Positions 26,606 through 34,430 of a stretch of 64,000 nt of DNA are shown piece after piece. A program made the translations under genes and the position numbers. Each line of letters starts with the position of its first letter. Positions within the stretch are counted from its first letter, which is position 1. Location of the stretch: assembly GCF_030403435.1 (NCBI RefSeq), contig NZ_JAUEPH010000002.1:372001-436000 (forward strand), in the 5' to 3' direction. Source of the stretch: Algoriphagus sediminis (GTDB lineage: Bacteria > Bacteroidota > Bacteroidia > Cytophagales > Cyclobacteriaceae). A model generated the notes under the pieces. It was not told the origin of the DNA. It searched no databases and saw only the letters and a list, made by a program, of their open reading frames with translations.

Positions 26606-27218
26606 ACTGTTTTAATTTGTCTATTTCTTCCTTGAATTCAATCCGAATAGGGTCTTTGTAATTTGGATCATTCAACTCCATTTCCACATTTCCGTTTATC
26701 TTCTTCCATCCTTTCAAATTTACATTTACAAGTCGAGTTTGTCCGTGACCATTTGTTATTTCTACTGGAGAAGCATATAATGTCGAACCCCATGATTTGT
26801 CTTTGCCAAGTAGTATAATTGACTGTTCAGAAAGAATTAAATCAGTCAGATTAAAGGAGTAAATGGTTTTCGATATACCTGGAGAAAAAGATGATTTTTG
26901 TTTGAATAAATCAAATCCTTTTACGTAAACTTTTATATCCTTCAAAACTTCTTTGTTGTCACTCTGAATATCATTGTACGCATGATTGCCATATTTGTAG
27001 ATTTTATACAAAGAACCATAAAGAAATGTCTTGAGTCCCATGAATCCGACTGTCATAAATGCAGATCCAACCCAAAAACTATTCGGGTTGAGATCATATA
27101 TCTGAAAGAAGAGTAAAATAAGAATTCCGACAAATCCTATATTCATCATCCAGCCCCAGAAAAACGGCATCTTGGTTTTCCTCACAAATTCTATGAAACT
27201 TTCTGACCTATAATGCAT
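26580..27218 (-). CDS. Hypothetical membrane-anchored protein (cassette gene)
   Basis: A 212-residue protein with two N-terminal hydrophobic helices (about residues 20-40 and 48-66) followed by a soluble, mostly beta domain (YSFNLTDLILSEQSIILLGK, PIRIEFKEEIDKLKQWL). The layout of two helices and a cytoplasmic tail resembles PH-domain-like membrane proteins, but no motif confirms this. Its last codons are encoded in the arm of site S4, and it starts 14 bases after site S3. No promoter is visible, so expression probably depends on upstream read-through. Confidence 0.65.
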   Translation of the reverse strand: MHYRSESFIEFVRKTKMPFFWGWMMNIGFVGILILLFFQIYDLNPNSFWVGSAFMTVGFMGLKTFLYGSLYKIYKYGNHAYNDIQSDNKEVLKDIKVYVKGFDLFKQKSSFSPGISKTIYSFNLTDLILSEQSIILLGKDKSWGSTLYASPVEITNGHGQTRLVNVNLKGWKKINGNVEMELNDPNYKDPIRIEFKEEIDKLKQWLTKNKPH

Positions 27219-27231
27219 ACTTATTTATTGT

Positions 27232-27416
27232 GGCTAACGGTCTGGCTATGCGCAAGTGCGTGATTCAAAAGCGCTAGTTTTGAATCGAGCACGGTAGTAA
27301 GCCAAAGCTGTGGTTTAAGTTAAATTTATAAATCATAAACGTCAAAGCGCAGCTTTGGCGGATGGTAAGCACTTAAGCTTCAGTACCACCGGATCCGCAT
27401 TGCGTATAGGTTGTGT
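27232..27416 (-). repeat. Long attC-like inverted repeat S3 (185 bases)
   Basis: On the minus strand the site runs from ACACAAC to GTTAGCC. The outer arms CCTATACGCAATGCG and CGCACTTGCGCATAG are imperfect complements. Inside are a second stem (GCCAAAGCTG/CAGCTTTGGC) and a perfect 9-base hairpin GATTCAAAA/TTTTGAATC (27262-27286). The first base overlaps the stop codon of the preceding gene. Confidence 0.65.
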
Positions 27417-28162
27417 TATGCTCCGTCTTTTACTTCAAGATATTTAATTGTTTTCTTCACATCATTAAGTATTTCTTTATCCAAATAATCGAACCATTTA
27501 TCTGAGGTCATTCCTTTCTGTACGAGCCAATATCCAAGTAGAAAGGCATACATTTTATGATGCAGATAGCCACTTGCTCCAGAAATTTTCCAACCCGTAT
27601 GAGTGTTTCCATTCCAGGTGGTCATTTTTGAAATTGATGAATTGGCCAGAAAGATTGCAAACCCAAAAAGGGATGCAGTTATATCTGTTAGTGGCTCATC
27701 ATTTTCTTCTATTCTTTCTTCTCCAATTAGTTTGATGTGCGCAACTTCATGAGCTATGGTGGCTATTAGCCGATCTAGATTGTTTAGTAGCGATCTTTCT
27801 ATTCCTATTTCATAAATGCCATCGACAAGTTTCGAAAACTGTCCATCGGTCAATTGTGTGCCTTCTTCATAATTGGCATAGGTACCTTCATCTGTAAACT
27901 CTAGTTGCTGAAATTCATCATAAAAGTAGATACTGATTGAGCTACTTGAGCTGACCTGCATTTTATCACCTATTAAGTCTACAATGGATAAAACATCGTC
28001 TTCTGAGCCTTGATATTCAAAGTCAAGAAAGTCATTTGATGATGTGAAAATCTCTTGCTCTTTTAGATTTGTGTCAAAAGCTAACTCGAACCATTTGAAG
28101 CATGATGTTATCCATTCTTCATCTTCTAGAGTAATAGGCGATTTCTTTTTATTCCAGAACAT
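27416..28162 (-). CDS. Hypothetical HEXXH-containing protein (cassette gene)
   Basis: A 248-residue soluble protein with no signal peptide. The zinc-protease-type motif HEVAH is at residues 138-142, followed by EERIEENDEP, where a third ligand Glu could lie. The N-terminal ~100 residues are acidic and have no recognised fold. The motif and the length fit the peptidase-like (gluzincin) proteins often annotated as hypothetical in accessory regions; activity is inference. It lies exactly between inverted-repeat sites S2 (20 bases before the start) and S3 (overlapping the stop). Confidence 0.7.
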   Translation of the reverse strand: MFWNKKKSPITLEDEEWITSCFKWFELAFDTNLKEQEIFTSSNDFLDFEYQGSEDDVLSIVDLIGDKMQVSSSSSISIYFYDEFQQLEFTDEGTYANYEEGTQLTDGQFSKLVDGIYEIGIERSLLNNLDRLIATIAHEVAHIKLIGEERIEENDEPLTDITASLFGFAIFLANSSISKMTTWNGNTHTGWKISGASGYLHHKMYAFLLGYWLVQKGMTSDKWFDYLDKEILNDVKKTIKYLEVKDGA

Positions 28163-28181
28163 TCTTAAGTCAGATTATGGA

Positions 28182-28312
28182 GCATAACGGTCTCGGCTAT
28201 GCGTAGTGCGGGATTTCAAGGCACTTCACTTTCCGTTTAGCAGTTAGTTTATTTGATGTAATTACTTTAATATTAGCACTTAAACCCGCATTACGTATAG
28301 CCATTGTTGTGC
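28182..28312 (-). repeat. attC-like inverted repeat S2 (131 bases)
   Basis: On the minus strand the site opens GCACAAC and closes GTTATGC. The arms GGCTATACGTAATGCGGG and CCCGCACTACGCATAGCC pair at 16 of 18 positions, the two mismatches being G-T type. The spacer of about 70 bases is AT-rich and noncoding. This is the clearest of the sites and lies 20 bases ahead of the HEXXH gene. Confidence 0.7.
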
Positions 28313-28333
28313 GGTCGTACTTTTTATTTTTCA

Positions 28334-28428
28334 GTCCGTCAGCGTTGGCAAAGACATACTCTTTTGCAATTTTTGGTTGCTGCGTTGGCTGGTGCGAATT
28401 GCAAATGTGTAAGGCTTTAAGCGTTGGC
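28334..28428 (-). repeat. Direct repeat R2 downstream of the restriction-modification genes
   Basis: About 95 bases with three spaced GCCAACGC blocks (minus strand). The same succession of blocks, including CACATTTG and CAAAAGAG, is found at 33121-33210 on the far side of the type III genes in the same orientation. Confidence 0.6.
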
Positions 28429-28429
28429 A

Positions 28430-30898
28430 TTATTCAAACAGTTCATTAAATGGTTTCCAATTTTCAGTCAGTTTTCCTGGTGTGTAATCGTAGTCAAATT
28501 TCACTCCGTATTCCGTTTGTGGTTCCTCAACTCCGCTTACAGTTGGTTCCAATAAATACTTTTCGTTGTTGAAATAATACCATTGGTTATTCTCCAACAC
28601 TACAAGTCCGCCAACATAATTTCCACCTTCTGCATTTAATTCTTTCAGTTTATTAGCAAGTCCTTCAGCACGTCCTTCAGGGTTTTGTGCTGTATTTCCG
28701 CTTTTCGTATCAAAAATTCCAATTCTACCATCTTTGAATTTCAAAATCCAATCAGGGTAGAAGAGTGCTTCTTCTTTTTTGGCAGTGTTGAAATATTTTA
28801 AACAGTAATATTCTTTTCCTGAATCACCATTTTTAAACCACCAATCTAACTTGTCTTTTTTCTGTTCGAGGTATTTTAAAAATCTCAATTCGTTATCTCT
28901 TCCTTTGTATTCTTTTTTCAAGTAGAAAGGTTGAATTGCACTCAATTCAGAAGTTCCTTCATCTACGGTTAACTCCGCATAATCTTCTGTAAATGTGTAT
29001 TCTTCTTTTATTTCAAATAGTGGTGCTTCTCTTTTTTCTATGTCCTTTTTACGCTTTTCAAGATATTCCTTTTTTACTAGGTAATAATCCTTCAAGGTTT
29101 TGGTCAATGCTTGTCTGAAAATACTTGATTGCTCTTTGTTTAAATCGTTGATTAAAATGCGATAATACAAATTACTGTCTTGGTCAAAAATGCTTTTAAA
29201 CCAAACTCTAAATGCAGACTTTAAAGGCGACCAAGAACGTGAAACGTTTGAAACTTTTGCCTCTGTTTCTGTTTGTTCTGAAAGTAGTTGAAAGCAATAC
29301 CAATTAAATAATTTCTCAACGTCATTTCTTGAAATCTCATAATCTTCTTCGTGTCCTTTTTTGGCAAAGTCTAAATTGATTTTATCGTAATCTGTAAATT
29401 CTGCATCAACAATTAATTTGTTTGTCAAAGTTGGGTTTATATCTATGCCTTTTGCTTGTATTTTTTCTCGCATTATGGCTGGGTGGTCTTGCTCTTCAAA
29501 GCCAAAATAATTGTCAAATGATTTTAAGAAACTCATTTGAAATTTTACTGCGTGACCTAAATCGCCATAATCAACACGAGAAACGAAATCTGAATAAAGT
29601 CCTTCAATGTTTTCTAAATCTTCCTTTCGTTTAGAAGTATAGATAAATGGTTTGTTTTTAGTGCCTTGGTCTGGAATTTCTACATCATTCCGTTTGTAGT
29701 TGGTATATAAATAGCCTGTTCTTAAATTCGGATTGTTTTTGTAATCATCTTTCTGATTTGGTTCTGCCATTCGCAAAATCCTACCAATAGTTTGAACATA
29801 AAAAGAAGCCGAATTTATTTCTCTGAACATTACCAAAATATGAGCTCTCGGACAGTCCCAACCTGTACCTGCTGCTTGTTTAAACAGCATAAAGTCAATA
29901 TCACTCTCGTTGTGAGTAATGAAGTCCATATTTTTCTGTTTGCCATCAAACCATAAAGCTACTTTTCGCTCAATGTCTATCTTGTTTTTCTGCAAATAGT
30001 CTAAAACAATTTCTTCTTTGGTTTTTTGTCCTGCATCTTTTAAACGGCTATCGTCATTTGGCAATTGGATTAAAACCAAAGGATTTATTTCTTTGCCTAT
30101 TGATTTGTATTCTTCTTTGAGTTCTTTTTGACGTTCAATAGCTAAATCCAAAAGCAATTCGTCTAAATCCTTGTTTGGATATTTTGCTAAATCTTCTTCA
30201 GTTTGTACCGCAATTTTTTCTTTGATTAATCCTTCTTCAACTACTTCTTCACGATTTACTCCAACATATCCTGCTTTACCTTCGGCAATTTCGTCTCCTC
30301 TTGGAATATTTTTGGGTGTTGCCGAAACGTTTAGAATTACTTTAGGGTTGATTATGTCTATAATTTCTTGAGCTAAATCTGTATCTCGGTTTTTATGGCT
30401 TTCGTCAATGATTAAAACAAATTCTCTGCCTTCTTTATGCGTATTTTCTATTAAGTCTTCGAAGTAATAACCTTGCTCTTTTAAAAATTCTTCTTCATCT
30501 GGTCGTCTTAACAATCGGCTCTCTTTTTTAGAAGCAACTAATTTTTGCCAATTGATAAACAGTATATCGTTTTTGTGAAGTTTACCTTGTTTGAAATCAT
30601 TAACTGTAAGCAAGCCATTTTCGAGGTTTGTGTCAAAATATTCTTGAAACTTGTCTTTGCTCTGCATTGCCAAGTCCTCTGAAAACGTAATCCAAATGAA
30701 GGCTTTATCATAATCCCAAGTTGGCATACCATTTAAGCTATGCACAAAATTGGCAACCATAAAAGTTTTACCACTTCCTGTTGGCGATTTAAAAGCTAAC
30801 AACCTTTGCGGTTCTGCATTTCCCCACAAATTGGTAAAAGTGGTAACTAATTTATCTATGGCTTTCTTTTGAAAGTCTAATGGACTAAATCTGCTCAT
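28430..30898 (-). CDS. res: Type III restriction enzyme, Res (helicase-nuclease) subunit
   Basis: An 822-residue subunit. Superfamily-2 motifs are intact: Walker A SPTGSGKT at residues 38-45, DESH at 165-168 (motif II), SATPKNIP (motif III) and a later QTIGRILRM (motif VI). The C-terminus carries the nuclease: PD at 715-716 and D730-T-K732, a PD-(D/E)xK site. Res uses ATP to translocate and cleaves DNA when two unmethylated sites meet, only in complex with Mod. It overlaps mod by 4 bases (ATGA). The gene looks complete and functional. Confidence 0.93.
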   Translation of the reverse strand: MSRFSPLDFQKKAIDKLVTTFTNLWGNAEPQRLLAFKSPTGSGKTFMVANFVHSLNGMPTWDYDKAFIWITFSEDLAMQSKDKFQEYFDTNLENGLLTVNDFKQGKLHKNDILFINWQKLVASKKESRLLRRPDEEEFLKEQGYYFEDLIENTHKEGREFVLIIDESHKNRDTDLAQEIIDIINPKVILNVSATPKNIPRGDEIAEGKAGYVGVNREEVVEEGLIKEKIAVQTEEDLAKYPNKDLDELLLDLAIERQKELKEEYKSIGKEINPLVLIQLPNDDSRLKDAGQKTKEEIVLDYLQKNKIDIERKVALWFDGKQKNMDFITHNESDIDFMLFKQAAGTGWDCPRAHILVMFREINSASFYVQTIGRILRMAEPNQKDDYKNNPNLRTGYLYTNYKRNDVEIPDQGTKNKPFIYTSKRKEDLENIEGLYSDFVSRVDYGDLGHAVKFQMSFLKSFDNYFGFEEQDHPAIMREKIQAKGIDINPTLTNKLIVDAEFTDYDKINLDFAKKGHEEDYEISRNDVEKLFNWYCFQLLSEQTETEAKVSNVSRSWSPLKSAFRVWFKSIFDQDSNLYYRILINDLNKEQSSIFRQALTKTLKDYYLVKKEYLEKRKKDIEKREAPLFEIKEEYTFTEDYAELTVDEGTSELSAIQPFYLKKEYKGRDNELRFLKYLEQKKDKLDWWFKNGDSGKEYYCLKYFNTAKKEEALFYPDWILKFKDGRIGIFDTKSGNTAQNPEGRAEGLANKLKELNAEGGNYVGGLVVLENNQWYYFNNEKYLLEPTVSGVEEPQTEYGVKFDYDYTPGKLTENWKPFNELFE

Positions 30899-32853
30899 AC
30901 GGTAACTATGTTGTAAATCTTCTTGTAAATCTCTAAAATGGGTTGTGGAATGGTTTTGATTGTAATGTGTTCCAAGTGGTCGAACAAGGATTCAAATTCG
31001 CTTCTATTTCCCCAACTAAAAAGATATAAAGAGATTGGTTTTTCTATATTTTCAACTTTTTCTAAAAAAGTTTCCATTTCGGTCAATTCCTCTTTGAAAT
31101 AAATGGCGGTTACTTTTTTGTCATTTTCAAAAAGCTGGAAACAACTACTCAATTCAATTTCTTCCAATGTGTTTTCGGCAATCGAAAGTAAATAACCTGC
31201 TTTGTGAGCTAATGAAGATTTATCTTCATCAGTAGCCGAGAGAATATTATTTGAACCTACAAATTCAGTTTGATAATATTTTAATGAATTGCCAAGACCT
31301 TGAATTTGATTTTCTTTTTTGATTATACCACTTATTACGAATTTGTCTTTTCTGACTTCTTGTTTTATTTGGTCATATCTTTCTTTTTGTTCATCAGTAT
31401 CAAAATCATCAATCGCTTTTAGAATAGCAGTATTATTTTTAAGGTTTGTAGGCTTTAATGGTAGTTCAAAAAGTATTTCTTTTTGGTTTTTTGTTTGACT
31501 ATATCCACCAATTACATTTCTTACTCTTGGATATGTAACCTCTGTTGCAATATTTGCTTCGTTGTTTGTGCAAAGGATTACCTGTCTTTTTCCTTTGTCT
31601 ATGTTATTTTGTTCCATAACAGCTTGACCTGTTGAACCACTTCCTGCAAAGAAATCGAGAATAATAGCGTTCTTTTTTAGACATCCAATACTAATTAAGA
31701 ATTTAATAAAGTCAGTTGGTTTTTTTCCATTTCTAAAGGTTATTCCACCTTCATAACCTACGTTATTGAATGTTTCTTCGAAGTCTAAAAAATTTGGGTA
31801 AGGAACTTCTTTTATATCGTTTTTGCTTTGCGGTACTCCTTGGAAATAAAATCCATTGGCATTGTTTTCAGATTTTCTTGTTAAAAAATATCTGTAGTCA
31901 TATTGGTCATCTCCAATATTTGGAACTTTGTATAAATAATTGAAAAGATTATTTCTCTCTTCAAGATATTTCATATGAAATCTTCCTGAACTATTTCCTT
32001 CTTTTATAGACCCTCGAATATTTATTTTTTGGAAATTGTCACTTGAAGCCTCTGTTTTTATGACTTTATATTCATTCGGTTTGAAAATTTCAACCTCCTT
32101 ATTCCCAAAAGTTATTTTCTCTGGATTGTCAATGAGTTCTTCTACTTGATATACATATTTGTCTATTGAAGTATTGTCTTGTAGTCTTTTAATTGTTTTG
32201 AACTTATTTGATTTTCGATAAAGCAGAAGTTGTTCCGTTGTTTCGTGGTAATCTTTGTCTCCTTTAAGAATACGGTCTTCGTGTCTAACCTTAACTGTAA
32301 ATGTTGTTAAGTAGTTTGACTCTTGGAATATTCGGTCACATAGTAGTTTTAAAGAAGCATATTCTTCTTCGTTGATTGAAATAAACATAACAGCATCATC
32401 CTTTAATAGATTGTATGCTAATTCCAATCTTTTACTCATAAAAGACAACCAATAACTATGTCTCAAAGGGTGGTCTTTTGGAACTTCTGTTCCATCAGGA
32501 TACTTGTCTAAAACTCGTTTGTCCTTATATCTAAAACCATCCGAACCTGTATTGTAAGGTGGGTCAATATAGATTAGGTCAATTTTTCCTTTGTGAGTAT
32601 AATTTAGGCAAGTAAGCGAATGATAATTGTCGCCCTCAATCAAAATATGAGTTGGTTTTCCATCATCATTTTTTATTGCTTTTTCTTTTACCTCTGTTAA
32701 AATAGGTAGTTGGTTTTCGCTTTCTTCTTCAAATGCTTCTGGCACATCCAACCAAGTAATTCCGTATTTCTCGGTTTTAATTCGGTTGTTGGCAACTTCC
32801 AATTTCTTTTTGAGTGCCTCTATTTCAGCAAGTAGTTCTTTCTCCGTTGCCAT
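30895..32853 (-). CDS. mod: Type III DNA methyltransferase, Mod subunit
   Basis: A 652-residue methyltransferase. DPPY is at residues 97-100 and the AdoMet-binding FFAGSGSTG at about 401-409; this order (catalytic motif first) is the beta class used by type III enzymes. The region between, about residues 200-380, is the target-recognition domain. It is AT-rich and lacks family conservation, as expected. A coiled-coil N-terminus (EIEALKKKLEVANNRI) may mediate Mod dimerisation. It overlaps res by 4 bases and the XRE gene by 1. The recognition sequence cannot be predicted by eye. Confidence 0.93.
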   Translation of the reverse strand: MATEKELLAEIEALKKKLEVANNRIKTEKYGITWLDVPEAFEEESENQLPILTEVKEKAIKNDDGKPTHILIEGDNYHSLTCLNYTHKGKIDLIYIDPPYNTGSDGFRYKDKRVLDKYPDGTEVPKDHPLRHSYWLSFMSKRLELAYNLLKDDAVMFISINEEEYASLKLLCDRIFQESNYLTTFTVKVRHEDRILKGDKDYHETTEQLLLYRKSNKFKTIKRLQDNTSIDKYVYQVEELIDNPEKITFGNKEVEIFKPNEYKVIKTEASSDNFQKINIRGSIKEGNSSGRFHMKYLEERNNLFNYLYKVPNIGDDQYDYRYFLTRKSENNANGFYFQGVPQSKNDIKEVPYPNFLDFEETFNNVGYEGGITFRNGKKPTDFIKFLISIGCLKKNAIILDFFAGSGSTGQAVMEQNNIDKGKRQVILCTNNEANIATEVTYPRVRNVIGGYSQTKNQKEILFELPLKPTNLKNNTAILKAIDDFDTDEQKERYDQIKQEVRKDKFVISGIIKKENQIQGLGNSLKYYQTEFVGSNNILSATDEDKSSLAHKAGYLLSIAENTLEEIELSSCFQLFENDKKVTAIYFKEELTEMETFLEKVENIEKPISLYLFSWGNRSEFESLFDHLEHITIKTIPQPILEIYKKIYNIVTV

Positions 32854-33068
32854 TAATTTTTCTCTTTATTAGATATTATCAATTCTTTCACGTCAATGTG
32901 AAGTAGTTCGCTAATTTGAATTAAGGTTTCTAATGACGGTTGCACTTCATTTGTACACCATCTTGAAACAGTCGTTTCATTTTTGTCGAGTTTTTCGGCA
33001 AGCCATTTATTGGTCTTTCCTTGCTCTACCAAAACAACTTTCAGCCTGTTTATTGCTTTTCTATTCAT
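32853..33068 (-). CDS. XRE-family HTH regulator of the type III operon
   Basis: A 71-residue single-domain repressor-like protein counted from the Met at 33068; an in-frame ATG at 33080 would add four residues but would coincide with the predicted transcript start. The helix-turn-helix is TNKWLAEKLDKNETTVSRWCTNEVQPSLETLIQ (residues about 18-50). Its last base overlaps the mod ATG. Small XRE proteins in this place act as controller (C) proteins that time expression of restriction. Palindromic sequence surrounds its own promoter, consistent with autoregulation. Confidence 0.85.
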   Translation of the reverse strand: MNRKAINRLKVVLVEQGKTNKWLAEKLDKNETTVSRWCTNEVQPSLETLIQISELLHIDVKELIISNKEKN

Positions 33069-33072
33069 ATTT

Positions 33073-33094
33073 ATTAGCATCTAATGCAAATATA
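33073..33094 (-). promoter_or_regulatory. Promoter and putative operator of the XRE-mod-res operon
   Basis: The -7 box TATATTTG (33087-33094, minus strand) fits TAnnTTTG. Just downstream two overlapping short palindromes occur, GCAT-CTA-ATGC (33077-33087) and ATTAG-CAT-CTAAT (33073-33085), placed where a bound XRE protein would block transcription start. Confidence 0.45.
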
Positions 33095-33120
33095 TAAACA
33101 TTTTATGAAATTTTGTTTTT

Positions 33121-33210
33121 GTCAGCGGTGGGAAAGGGCAAGCTCTTTTGGTTTTTCAGCGTTGGCTTTTAGTGTTGGCAAAAACCAAATGTGCTTGACC
33201 GAGCGTTGGC
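33121..33210 (-). repeat. Direct repeat R1 upstream of the restriction-modification genes
   Basis: About 90 bases with repeated GCCAACGC-type blocks, alignable by eye to R2 (28334-28428) in the same orientation: both carry GCCAACGCT, CACATTTG, a second GCCAACGC, CAAAAGAG, and end near GCTGAC. Confidence 0.6.
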
Positions 33211-33225
33211 TTTTTTTAGTATGCC

Positions 33226-33264
33226 GCACAACGTTTATGTATCCGCCACTAAGTGGCGTTTATA
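33226..33264 (-). repeat. attC-like site S1 (short)
   Basis: On the minus strand TATAAAC opens and GTTGTGC closes the site; between them CGCCAC/GTGGCG forms a tight stem with a 3-base loop. It marks the outer end of the run of gene units on the transketolase side. Confidence 0.5.
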
Positions 33265-33283
33265 TTTCATATAAATAATGAAA

Positions 33284-33324
33284 AGTTCCCATTAGCCGGC
33301 CTATTTGGCGCGCTAATGGGAACT
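33284..33324. other. Perfect 13-base inverted repeat
   Basis: AGTTCCCATTAGC and GCTAATGGGAACT pair perfectly around a 15-base GC-rich loop that can form a further GCC/GGC stem. There is no T run, so it is not a normal terminator. It lies just beyond the last attC-like site. Confidence 0.6.
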
Positions 33325-33392
33325 CTCTGAATTTCTTGATGATTCATCTGAGTCTGCCTAAAAGATAAGTCATAAACCCATTTGAAACAAAA

Positions 33393-33420
33393 AAACCACA
33401 GCTCTTAAGAACTGTGGTTT
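33393..33420 (-). terminator. Terminator of the transketolase operon
   Basis: The stem AAACCACAG/CTGTGGTTT with a 10-base loop lies just after the transketolase C-terminal gene; on the minus strand it is followed by a T run. Confidence 0.88.
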
Positions 33421-33443
33421 CTTAGGTTTAGACGCTAAATGTC

Positions 33444-34412
33444 TTACTTTCTATCGATGGCTTTTTTGGCAGCAGTGACGATGTTGGCTGCATTTAATCC
33501 GTATTTCTCCAAAAGGGCGGTAGGAGTCCCGGATTCACCAAAGCTGTCATTAACTCCCACATATTCCAGCGGAGAAGGTTGATGTCTGGAAAGGGTCTGT
33601 GCGATGCTGTCACCCAAACCTCCATTGATCTGATGCTCTTCCGCAGACACAGCGCATTTGGTTTTGAATACTGATTCAAGAATAGAATCTGTATCCAATG
33701 GCTTGATCGTATGGATATTGATTACCTCAGCCGAAATCCCATCCTGTCTCAAAGCTGCTTCTGCCAGGACTGCTTCCCAAACCAAATGACCGGTGGCGAA
33801 GATGGTTACGTCCGTTCCCTCTATCATTTTCCAGGCCTTGCCGATTTCAAACTTTTGAGCTGGATCAGTAAAGATGGGCCACTTTGGTCTACCAAATCTT
33901 AAATAAACAGGACCTTCATGATCCGCAATGGCAATGGTGGCTGCCTTGGTCTGATTATAATCGCAAGGGTTGATTACAGTCATATGAGGAAGCATCTTCA
34001 TCATGCCTAGATCTTCCAGAATTTGGTGCGTGGCACCATCTTCTCCCAAAGTCAAACCAGCGTGTGAAGCACAGATTTTTACGTTCTTGCCTGAATAGGC
34101 TATGGACTGTCTGATTTGATCATACACTCGCCCGGTAGAGAAATTTGCGAAGGTTCCTGTAAATGGAATCTTCCCGCCAATCGTTAGTCCAGCGGCTATT
34201 CCCATCATGTTGGCCTCTGCTATTCCGGTTTGAAAGAATCGGTCTGGGAATTCTTTTTGGAAGGCTCCCATTTTCAATGACCCAATAAGGTCGGCACAAA
34301 GTCCCACCACATTTGGGTTAGTTCTTCCTAGCTCAAGGATTCCATCTCCGAATCCGGATCGGGTATCCTTCTTTTCTGTATAGTTGAATTTTAAATCCAA
34401 TGAATTTTCCAT
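33444..34412 (-). CDS. Transketolase, C-terminal (pyrimidine-binding) subunit
   Basis: A 322-residue protein equal to the second half of transketolase (pyrimidine-binding plus C-terminal domain): RSGFGDGILELGRTNPNVVGLCADL at the start, FFQTGIAEANMMGIAAGL with the conserved Glu that activates thiamine diphosphate, and GGLGDSIAQTL near the end. It is encoded 18 bases after the N-terminal half, and the two subunits together form the pentose-phosphate enzyme. Split transketolases are common in Bacteroidota. It is the last gene before a strong terminator and then the accessory block. Confidence 0.92.
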   Translation of the reverse strand: MENSLDLKFNYTEKKDTRSGFGDGILELGRTNPNVVGLCADLIGSLKMGAFQKEFPDRFFQTGIAEANMMGIAAGLTIGGKIPFTGTFANFSTGRVYDQIRQSIAYSGKNVKICASHAGLTLGEDGATHQILEDLGMMKMLPHMTVINPCDYNQTKAATIAIADHEGPVYLRFGRPKWPIFTDPAQKFEIGKAWKMIEGTDVTIFATGHLVWEAVLAEAALRQDGISAEVINIHTIKPLDTDSILESVFKTKCAVSAEEHQINGGLGDSIAQTLSRHQPSPLEYVGVNDSFGESGTPTALLEKYGLNAANIVTAAKKAIDRK

Positions 34413-34430
34413 GTCTGTTTTGTCAAAAAA

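Noticed and set aside
28197..28430. A 77-codon open frame on the minus strand starting at the res stop codon
   Set aside because: It runs through direct repeat R2 and the arms of inverted-repeat site S2, and its sequence looks like translated repeat rather than protein.
33121..33210. Spaced GCGTTGGC repeats considered as a small CRISPR array
   Set aside because: The units are only 8-9 bases, unevenly spaced and imperfect, there are no cas genes, and the pattern recurs as a block at 28334-28428.
23363..33264. Accessory block considered as a prophage or integrative conjugative element
   Set aside because: No integrase, structural phage, relaxase or type IV secretion gene is present, and there is no tRNA gene as attachment site.
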